A DNA stretch of 20,323 nt, from assembly GCA_900321955.1 (NCBI GenBank), contig ONXX01000051.1, positions 1 through 20,323 on the forward strand, given 5' to 3'. Positions 15,237 through 20,323 of the stretch are shown here, piece by piece. The position numbers and the translations under genes are program-made. Each line of letters begins with the position of its first letter. Positions within the stretch are counted from its first letter, which is position 1. The DNA is from an uncultured Bacillota bacterium. Lineage in GTDB: Bacteria > Bacillota_I > Bacilli_A > Erysipelotrichales > Erysipelotrichaceae. The notes beneath the pieces were generated by a model, which saw only the letters and a list, made by a program, of their open reading frames with translations, searched no databases and was not told the DNA's origin.

Positions 15237-17540
15237 ATGAAGTTAAGTTTAAACTGGTTAAGTGATTTTATCGACCTTAGTGGTCTTACAACAGAACAGA
15301 TCGTCGACCAGATGGTCAAGTGCGGTTTTGAAGTTGAATCAATTGAAAAGATGTCGGAAGGTACCAACCTTGTCGTCGGCAAAGTCCTGGAATGCACGGA
15401 TCATCCGGATTCCGATCATCTTCATCTGACCAAGACCGATATCGGTTCGGAAGTTCTCGATATCGTCTGCGGTGCCCCTAACTGCCGTGCCGGATTGAAA
15501 GTCATCGTCGCCAAAGTCGGTGCTCAGCTTCCGGGCGGGGAAATCAAGGCCGGCGTCATCCATGGTCAGGCCAGCAACGGCATGCTTTGTTCCTTGAAGG
15601 AACTCGGCATCAGCAATGATCTTTTACCGGAGAATTCGCCGAGCCTAAACGGCATCGAAGAACTCGATGATCGTTTCGAAGTCGGTGATACAGATATCTT
15701 AAAGAAGCTCGGTTATGACGATACGATCCTGGATGTATCGATCTATGCCAACCGTCCGGACTGCCTTTCCATGTATGCCATGACCTCGCTTTCTGCCAAC
15801 TGCCCGCACTTCTTAGCCAAGGTCGTCAATCATGTCACCATCAAGGAATCACCGGAATGGATGAAGGCACATCTCAGAGCCAATGGCGTCAAGTGCATCA
15901 ACAACCTGGTCGATATTTCCAACTACGTCATGCTGGAAACCGGTCAGCCTTTGCACTTCTATGATCTCGCCAGCAATCCTGCCAAAGAGATCACGGTAAG
16001 AGATGACTATGAGGGCACGTATACGGCACTCGATGGCATCGACTACAAGATCGAAAAGGGCGATCTGATGATCACCTCCGAAGGCAAGCCGATCGGCATT
16101 GCCGGTATTATGGGCGGCGACAACACCAAGATCCTTGATACGACAAAAGGTTTGATCATCGAAGCCGCATTATTTGATCATGCACAGATCAGACGCACCT
16201 CCAACCGTTTAGGTTTACAAACCGAAGCGGCTGCCAGATTTGCCAAGGGTCTGGAGCCGATGGCTCAGAACAAGGCTGTTGATCGTGCAGTTCAGCTTCT
16301 GATCGATCTGGCGGATGCGAGTGATATTGAAGAGACGGTTGAATATGGCAAGGCCGATTACGAACCATACGAGATTTGCGAATCTTTGAGCCACCTCAAT
16401 GCTTTGATCGGCAAAGAGTATACGATGGATGAAGCAGTTTCCGTTATGAAACGTCTGGGCTTTGAATGCCGCGTTGAAAACGATTGCTTCATCACCAAGA
16501 TCCCATCGCATCGTGCAAGCGATCTGAAGATCCCGGAGGACATCGATGAAGAGATCGTCCGTCTGACCGATTTTGATGATCTGGTATCAACACTTCCTCT
16601 GATGCCGCAGACTGTTGGCAAGCTCACCAACATTCAGAATATCCGCCGTGTCATCCGTGATTTGTTGATCAAGCACGGTCTGTATGACACCGTTAACTAC
16701 ACACTGGTCTCTTCCAAGTACATTGAAGAGTCTCTGCTGCCGTCTGGTGATGCTGTCGAGATGATCTCGCCGCTTTCCGATGCGAGAAGATACATCCGTA
16801 CTTCCATCATGAACTCCTTACTGGAGACCTTGTCCTACAACCTGGATCACAACAATGCCGACTTAGGTCTGTTTGAGATCTCCAAGATCTATTCTTCCAA
16901 TGGTGAAGAAGAGAGACTGGGCATCGTCATGGAAGGTAACTTCATGGATGACAAGCTCAAGCACATCTCTATGAAGACAGATTTCTATGTCATCAAGGGC
17001 CTGATATTACAGCTGCTTTCCAGCCTCGGCTTTGAAATGGGCAGAGTTTCCATCAAGGAAAACACCCTGGATACCAAGCACTTCCATCCTTACCAGTCTG
17101 CTGTACTGATGATGGACAACAAAGTACTGGCGATCTTCGGCAAGCTGCATCCGGCATACTTGAAGACCATGAAGCTGGAAGATGTCTACTATGGTGAGAT
17201 CATGCTGGATGTATTGGCACAGGCGACACCGGCAAAAGTCAAAGCACCTGTCTTAAGCAAGTATCCGTCAGTTTCCCGTGATATTTCTCTCATGGTGAAA
17301 GAAGACGTCAAGGCTGCTGATATGATCGCTTTGATCAAGAAGTCGGGCGGACGCATCGTCAAGAAGAGTGAAGTCTTCGATGTCTACCAGGGCGAACACA
17401 TTGAGAAAGGCTATAAGTCTGTCTCTTTGAAGATCGTCTATGAAGACAACGAAAAGACATTAAAGACGGAAGATGTCAACAACATCCACAACAAGGTTCT
17501 CAACGACCTGCTTTCCCGTTTTGAGGCAACACAGCGATAA
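15237..17540 (+). CDS. pheT: Phenylalanyl-tRNA synthetase beta subunit, probably lacking about 30 residues near residue 183
   Basis: PheT forms the other half of the PheRS tetramer and carries tRNA-binding and editing domains. Visible in order: the tRNA-binding OB domain at about 40-150 ('HPDSDHLHLTKTDIG'), B3/B4 editing region at about 185-360 ('INNLVDISNYVMLETGQPLHFYDL', 'GIMGGDNT'), B5 at about 380-465, catalytic-like core, and a C-terminal anticodon-binding FDX-ACB domain at about 675-767 ('YPSVSRDISLMV'). At 767 aa it is shorter than the usual 790-800. The gap shows where 'NRPDCLSMYAM' should be followed by 'AKEIAAIL...' and a long linker but jumps to 'TSLSANCPHFLAKV'. The frame is kept. 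RBS AGGAGGAG precedes the ATG; the gene follows pheS by 12 bp under T-box control. Confidence 0.94.
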   Translation: MKLSLNWLSDFIDLSGLTTEQIVDQMVKCGFEVESIEKMSEGTNLVVGKVLECTDHPDSDHLHLTKTDIGSEVLDIVCGAPNCRAGLKVIVAKVGAQLPGGEIKAGVIHGQASNGMLCSLKELGISNDLLPENSPSLNGIEELDDRFEVGDTDILKKLGYDDTILDVSIYANRPDCLSMYAMTSLSANCPHFLAKVVNHVTIKESPEWMKAHLRANGVKCINNLVDISNYVMLETGQPLHFYDLASNPAKEITVRDDYEGTYTALDGIDYKIEKGDLMITSEGKPIGIAGIMGGDNTKILDTTKGLIIEAALFDHAQIRRTSNRLGLQTEAAARFAKGLEPMAQNKAVDRAVQLLIDLADASDIEETVEYGKADYEPYEICESLSHLNALIGKEYTMDEAVSVMKRLGFECRVENDCFITKIPSHRASDLKIPEDIDEEIVRLTDFDDLVSTLPLMPQTVGKLTNIQNIRRVIRDLLIKHGLYDTVNYTLVSSKYIEESLLPSGDAVEMISPLSDARRYIRTSIMNSLLETLSYNLDHNNADLGLFEISKIYSSNGEEERLGIVMEGNFMDDKLKHISMKTDFYVIKGLILQLLSSLGFEMGRVSIKENTLDTKHFHPYQSAVLMMDNKVLAIFGKLHPAYLKTMKLEDVYYGEIMLDVLAQATPAKVKAPVLSKYPSVSRDISLMVKEDVKAADMIALIKKSGGRIVKKSEVFDVYQGEHIEKGYKSVSLKIVYEDNEKTLKTEDVNNIHNKVLNDLLSRFEATQR

Positions 17541-17555
17541 ATCAAGAAAGAGGGG

Positions 17556-17561
17556 TATAAT
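17556..17561 (+). promoter_or_regulatory. -10 box (TATAAT) with leaderless geometry before the fruK-like gene
   Basis: A perfect TATAAT in the 27-bp gap after pheT puts the predicted +1 at 17568, the A of the next ATG. No good -35 is visible. An AGAGGGG stretch (17549-17555), 12 nt before the ATG, could serve as a distant RBS on read-through mRNA from pheT. Confidence 0.5.
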
Positions 17562-17567
17562 GAAGTC

Positions 17568-18452
17568 ATGATCTACACATGCACGACCAATCCATCTCTC
17601 GATTACTACATCACCATACCCGAATTAAAAGCGGGAAAAGATACCAGGAGCGATCTGGAAATGTTTGATGCCGGCGGCAAAGGCGTCAACGTTTCCATCG
17701 TTCTCAACAATTTCCGCATTCCGTCGGTCTGTATGGGTTTTCTTGGCGGTTTTACCAAGGATTACTACCTGAGTTTCATCGCCAACTATCCGAATATTCA
17801 GCCTTTATTTACGACGATCGCTGACAATACCAGAATCAATGTAAAGATTATGGATGCCAAAAGCGAGACCAGCATCAATGCCAAGGGTCCGCATATCACA
17901 GACAGCGAATTCCAGCGTTTCAAATCCAGGCTGAACAACATCTACACGGATGATATCTTCATCCTTTCCGGCAACATCGAAGTTGAGATCAAGGACAGGA
18001 TGATCGCTTTAGTCCACGAACTATGTGAAGACGGCGTCAAAGTACTGCTGGATACCGACAAGGACATCATTGATGCCTGCCGGGACTGCAAGCTCTTTGC
18101 CGTCAAGCTCAATGACCGCAATACGACAAAGGACATCATGAAAGAAGCCAAGGAATACCTGGAAGGCGGTGTTGAAAACATCCTGTACAGCGCCCCGGGC
18201 AAGCCATCCCTTGTCTTCTGTAAGGATAAGACGCTGCGCTGCGAAAACCTGGCCGATTCTCTGGTCAATACGACCGGTTCGGCAGACTCCATGGTTGCCG
18301 GCTTCCTGTATGGCGTCATCCATGGCGCTGATCTGGACGAATCCTTCCGTTATGCCAATGCCGCATCCCTTGCCACCTGCATGTCCAATGACTTAGGTTC
18401 CAAGGAGAAGATCGAAGAACTCTTCGATACGATCGAGGTGAAGGAAGTCTGA
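17568..18452 (+). CDS. fruK: PfkB-family sugar-phosphate kinase, probably 1-phosphofructokinase
   Basis: A 294-aa ribokinase/PfkB-family protein. 'MIYTCTTNPSLDYYITI', GGKGVNVS (37-43) and 'TRINVKI' (88-94) match FruK, which makes fructose-1,6-bisphosphate from fructose-1-phosphate; tagatose-6-phosphate kinase is the main alternative. The C-terminal signature, usually GAGDS, reads GSADS here with the catalytic Asp240 kept. Between Arg184 and Asn185 the family's 'KPN..EL' segment is cut short (KLNDRNTTKDIM), as if 12-14 residues were lost in frame; the protein is also shorter than the usual ~305 aa. No fruR or PTS gene is adjacent, so substrate identity is uncertain. It overlaps the next gene by one base (TGATG). 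Confidence 0.72.
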   Translation: MIYTCTTNPSLDYYITIPELKAGKDTRSDLEMFDAGGKGVNVSIVLNNFRIPSVCMGFLGGFTKDYYLSFIANYPNIQPLFTTIADNTRINVKIMDAKSETSINAKGPHITDSEFQRFKSRLNNIYTDDIFILSGNIEVEIKDRMIALVHELCEDGVKVLLDTDKDIIDACRDCKLFAVKLNDRNTTKDIMKEAKEYLEGGVENILYSAPGKPSLVFCKDKTLRCENLADSLVNTTGSADSMVAGFLYGVIHGADLDESFRYANAASLATCMSNDLGSKEKIEELFDTIEVKEV

Positions 18453-19021
18453 TGAAAAAACTGCTTATTGTTTTTCTGCTTCTTATAGCACTCTGCGGCT
18501 GCGGTCCAAAGGAAGAAGTGCCGGACGTAAACTACACCTATGAAATCGTATCGGATAAAGTCGATATGTCGGGTTATGCCGGCGTCTCTTCGACGGATCA
18601 TCCTTTCCGCATCATCAAGTGTCAGGAACTGTTCAATACGATCGATAAAGAGTCTTCGGGCATCTTCTATCTGGGACGTGACAACTGCAACTGCTGTCAG
18701 AAAGTCTGCCGTTATCTGAGTGAAGTCGGCAAAGAACTCGGTGTGACGATCTATTACATCGATGTCTATAATACCGATGACACTCTGACGGAAAAGGAGA
18801 CACAGGACAAGCTCTTCAATTATATGTATGAGATCCTGGGCCACGATGATGAAGGCAATAAGACCTTGCTGACACCGCAGGTTTTCTCGGTTGTCAACGG
18901 CAAGTTCTATGGTTCGCAGATCTGTTTCGACAACTATAAACTCGATGATGTGCCAAGCACTTCACAGATTGAAAAATTCAAAGATTCCTATCGGAAAATC
19001 ATGAAACCATTTACTGAGTAA
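18452..19021 (+). CDS. Thioredoxin-fold lipoprotein with a CNCC motif
   Basis: A 189-aa predicted lipoprotein. The signal sequence is MKKLLIVFLLLIALCGC with a lipobox LCG|C and lipidation at Cys17, so it should sit on the outer face of the membrane. A thioredoxin-like domain follows: 'GIFYLGRDNCNCCQKVCRYL' (70-89) supplies Cys79-Asn-Cys-Cys82 in the place of the CxxC redox motif, 'VTIYYIDVYN' is the next strand, and 'LLTPQVFSVVNGK' gives the expected cis-proline loop. This resembles bacteriocin-transport accessory or other extracytoplasmic thioredoxin-like proteins; a redox or disulfide role is plausible but not shown. Start ATG overlaps the kinase stop (TGATG). Confidence 0.75.
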   Translation: MKKLLIVFLLLIALCGCGPKEEVPDVNYTYEIVSDKVDMSGYAGVSSTDHPFRIIKCQELFNTIDKESSGIFYLGRDNCNCCQKVCRYLSEVGKELGVTIYYIDVYNTDDTLTEKETQDKLFNYMYEILGHDDEGNKTLLTPQVFSVVNGKFYGSQICFDNYKLDDVPSTSQIEKFKDSYRKIMKPFTE

Positions 19022-19030
19022 ATGGTTTTT
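19004..19030 (+). terminator. Intrinsic terminator overlapping the lipoprotein stop codon
   Basis: AAACCATTTAC (19004-19014) pairs perfectly with GTAAATGGTTT (19018-19028) around a TGA loop and runs into a T tract. The 5' arm is the last coding segment, and the stop codon TAA is inside the 3' arm. Confidence 0.88.
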
Positions 19031-19084
19031 CTTACCATAAATCTTTGATTCAAGTCAAGACTGGTAATGAGTCAGGTAAATGCA

Positions 19085-19090
19085 TATAAT
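19085..19090 (+). promoter_or_regulatory. Promoter -10 of the structured RNA (TATAAT)
   Basis: A perfect TATAAT predicts +1 at 19097, exactly the first base of the RNA's closing helix. The -35 region is weak. Confidence 0.65.
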
Positions 19091-19096
19091 GAAATT

Positions 19097-19243
19097 ACCT
19101 AGTGGGACACAATGAAATTCCTACACTATATTTACGGACTATCGGACGTTAGCTGCTGGTGTTGAAGACCTAAAACAGGGATCCTGAAGGCAGCTATAGA
19201 TGGCCCACCTTTTGAGAAGAGGGAAATTTCTCACCCATTAGGT
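19097..19243 (+). ncRNA. ssrS: Structured RNA, candidate 6S RNA
   Basis: The ends pair as ACCTAGTGGG (19097-19106) with CCCATTAGGT (19234-19243), ten pairs with one G-U. Inside are a 7-bp helix TAGCTGC/GCAGCTA (19150-19156 and 19190-19196) and a small hairpin GAGAA/TTCTC (19214-19218 and 19228-19232) on the 3' side. A long rod with a central open region and a small 3'-side hairpin is the 6S plan, and the segments 'GAAGACCTAAAAC' and 'CACCTTTTGAG...CACCC' resemble, from memory, the corresponding parts of E. coli 6S. The region has no convincing ORF and has its own -10 box. No T-tract terminator follows, so the exact 3' end is unknown. 6S RNA is a global inhibitor of housekeeping RNA polymerase. 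SRP RNA was considered and rejected. Confidence 0.6.
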
Positions 19244-19248
19244 CTGAA

Positions 19249-19277
19249 TAGACAAATACGTTCGTTTCATATAGAAT
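19249..19277 (+). promoter_or_regulatory. yneF promoter
   Basis: TAGACA (19249-19254) and TAGAAT (19272-19277), each five of six consensus bases, are spaced by 17 bp; predicted +1 is 19284. This separates yneF transcription from the upstream RNA gene. Confidence 0.65.
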
Positions 19278-19301
19278 TTATTAAGTAAGGACGGTGAAAA
19301 T

Positions 19302-19511
19302 ATGAATTTTTGGATGTCGGTTTTATATTTTGTTGTCGGTGCTTTAGTTGGTGCTGTCGCTGCTTACTTCCTCACAAGAAAGAATTTTGAAAAGCAGCTG
19401 AAAGAAAACCCACCGATTAACGAAAAGATGATCCGTGCCATGTATGCACAGATGGGCAGAAAGCCTTCTGAAGCACAGATCCGCGCGATCATGAAATCCA
19501 TGGGTCAATAA
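19302..19511 (+). CDS. yneF: UPF0154 family membrane protein (YneF-like)
   Basis: A 69-aa protein matching the UPF0154/YneF family, whose function is not known. One N-terminal membrane helix (about residues 5-24, WMSVLYFVVGALVGAVAAYFL) is followed by a charged cytoplasmic tail with the family's conserved 'NPPINEKMIRAMYAQMGRKPSEAQI' pattern and 'IMKSMGQ'-like end. The RBS is AAGGACGG at 19287-19294. It has its own promoter and terminator and so appears monocistronic. Confidence 0.9.
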   Translation: MNFWMSVLYFVVGALVGAVAAYFLTRKNFEKQLKENPPINEKMIRAMYAQMGRKPSEAQIRAIMKSMGQ

Positions 19512-19523
19512 GCAGATAAAATT

Positions 19524-19547
19524 CCGGACGCAAGTTCGGTTTTTTTA
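19524..19547 (+). terminator. Intrinsic terminator after yneF
   Basis: CCGGAC (19524-19529) and GTTCGG (19534-19539) pair around a GCAA tetraloop with one G-U pair, followed by seven or eight T. Confidence 0.88.
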
Positions 19548-19550
19548 TGT

Positions 19551-19580
19551 TTTCACATAATCTCACATTTTTCTGTGAAA
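19551..19580. promoter_or_regulatory. Inverted repeat upstream of dxs
   Basis: TTTCACA (19551-19557) and TGTGAAA (19574-19580) are perfect inverted copies 16 bp apart, in the likely dxs promoter region (TAAAAT boxes at 19596-19601 and 19601-19606). It may be a regulator site. The arms face the opposite way from a Rex site. Confidence 0.3.
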
Positions 19581-19616
19581 GTATTCTTCCTTTCTTAAAA
19601 TAAAATGAAATCAGGT

Positions 19617-20323
19617 ATGAAATTACAAGATATCAAAGATCCTTCGTTTCTGAAACAGATGGATATCAAAGAGCTCAAAGAGCTATCCTCTCAAATCAGA
19701 ACTTTTTTATTGGAAAACATTGCCAAAAACGGTGGCCATCTTTCCAGCAATCTCGGTGTCGTTGAACTGACGATTGCCTTGCATTACTGTTTTGATGCGC
19801 CGAAAGACAAGATCTTTTTTGACGTCGGCCATCAATCCTACACACACAAGATTCTAACCGGTAGGGCAAATGAAATGTCGACCTTGCGGCAGTATGGCGG
19901 CCTTTCCGGCTTCCAGAAGAGAAGCGAGAGCGTATACGACTGTTTTGAAGCAGGACACTCTTCTACGTCTTTGCCGTTTGCCTTAGGCATGGCAGCTGCC
20001 AGAGACCTCAATCGGGATAATTATTACATTGTTCCGGTCATTGGCGATGGTGCCTTGTCGTCGGGTTTATCTTTGGAGACATTAAATCAGATCGGCTATC
20101 AGAAACATAAGATGATCATTGTCTTCAATGACAACAATATGTCGATCTCCAATAATGTCGGCGTCTTAAGTTCAAGCATCTCCAGACTGCGCAATTCCAA
20201 AGGCTACAACAGTCTGAAGGACAACGTAAAGAACGTCATCAAAAAAGGCAAGAATGGTGAAGCCATCATTCAGGGCATTCACGACATCAAGGAAAAGATC
20301 AAGGAGCCGATCGTTGATTCCGG
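19617..20323 (+). CDS. dxs: 1-deoxy-D-xylulose-5-phosphate synthase, N-terminal part (3' end outside window)
   Basis: The frame is open from 19605 to the right edge and encodes the first ~235 residues of DXS, the TPP enzyme that condenses pyruvate and glyceraldehyde-3-phosphate as the entry step of the MEP isoprenoid pathway. Seen are 'MKLQDIKDPSF', 'NGGHLSSNLGVVELTIALH', 'FFDVGHQSYTHKILTGR', 'GLSGFQKRSES', 'FEAGHSSTS', and the TPP/Mg site GDGALSSG (Asp144) with NDNNMSIS. The start at 19617 fits the family N-terminus best; an in-frame ATG at 19605 would add MKSG. Neither has a proper Shine-Dalgarno site, and a TAAAAT box lies right before them, so the message may have little or no leader. Confidence 0.94.
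   Translation, partial: MKLQDIKDPSFLKQMDIKELKELSSQIRTFLLENIAKNGGHLSSNLGVVELTIALHYCFDAPKDKIFFDVGHQSYTHKILTGRANEMSTLRQYGGLSGFQKRSESVYDCFEAGHSSTSLPFALGMAAARDLNRDNYYIVPVIGDGALSSGLSLETLNQIGYQKHKMIIVFNDNNMSISNNVGVLSSSISRLRNSKGYNSLKDNVKNVIKKGKNGEAIIQGIHDIKEKIKEPIVDS

Noticed and set aside
19097..19243. SRP (4.5S) RNA
   Set aside because: 'CAGGGATCCTGAAGGCAGC' only loosely resembles helix 8; the GGAA tetraloop and the symmetric loop are missing.
19551..19580. Rex redox-repressor site
   Set aside because: The Rex consensus is TTGTGAA...TTCACAA with a short spacer; here the half-sites are in the opposite order and 16 bp apart.

Overview
The window reads as a chromosomal stretch of a low-to-moderate G+C Firmicute (Bacillota), most likely from the Erysipelotrichia. 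The evidence is a T-box in front of pheS-pheT, RecX, YhaM and UPF0154 (YneF) homologues, a single-polypeptide pyruvate:ferredoxin oxidoreductase pointing to anaerobic life, and an L11 N-terminus of the '[17 protein letters not shown]' type. This placement is my inference from protein style; I ran no search. All supported genes lie on the + strand. I see no tRNA, rRNA, CRISPR array, insertion sequence or phage gene.

Layout. (1) 1-1519: the 3' end of an RseP-type site-2 protease, then galE. (2) 1590-7401: a cell-envelope operon driven by a perfect-consensus promoter. It holds an orphan Phd/YefM-like small protein, a membrane-anchored unknown protein, a secreted glucosaminidase and a membrane-anchored PASTA-repeat protein that is broken by a frameshifting deletion. 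(3) 7428-11021: nifJ, with a long inverted repeat whose loop holds the nifJ promoter and whose 3' arm holds the nifJ ribosome binding site, and a strong terminator after the gene. (4) 11050-12844: recX-yhaM, overlapping genes. (5) 12829-14056: rplK-rplA, with a candidate L1 autoregulatory hairpin starting at the predicted transcript 5' end. (6) 14066-19030: T-box, pheS, pheT, fruK-like kinase and a thioredoxin-like lipoprotein. (7) 19085-19243: a structured RNA that I call a candidate 6S RNA. (8) 19249-20323: yneF, then the 5' part of dxs, which runs off the right edge.

Two themes stand out. First, three genes (1625, 11062, 17568) have a -10 hexamer placed so that the predicted +1 is exactly the A of the start codon, which suggests leaderless mRNAs in an organism that otherwise uses strong Shine-Dalgarno sites. 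Second, several genes look internally deleted compared with their families. pheS carries two frameshifting gaps with 5-7 bp of inferred junction homology, the PASTA gene carries one of about 106 bp, and pheT and the fruK-like gene seem to lack in-frame segments. Because pheS is normally essential and its T-box, RBS and downstream frame are intact, sequence or assembly error is a serious alternative to real decay.
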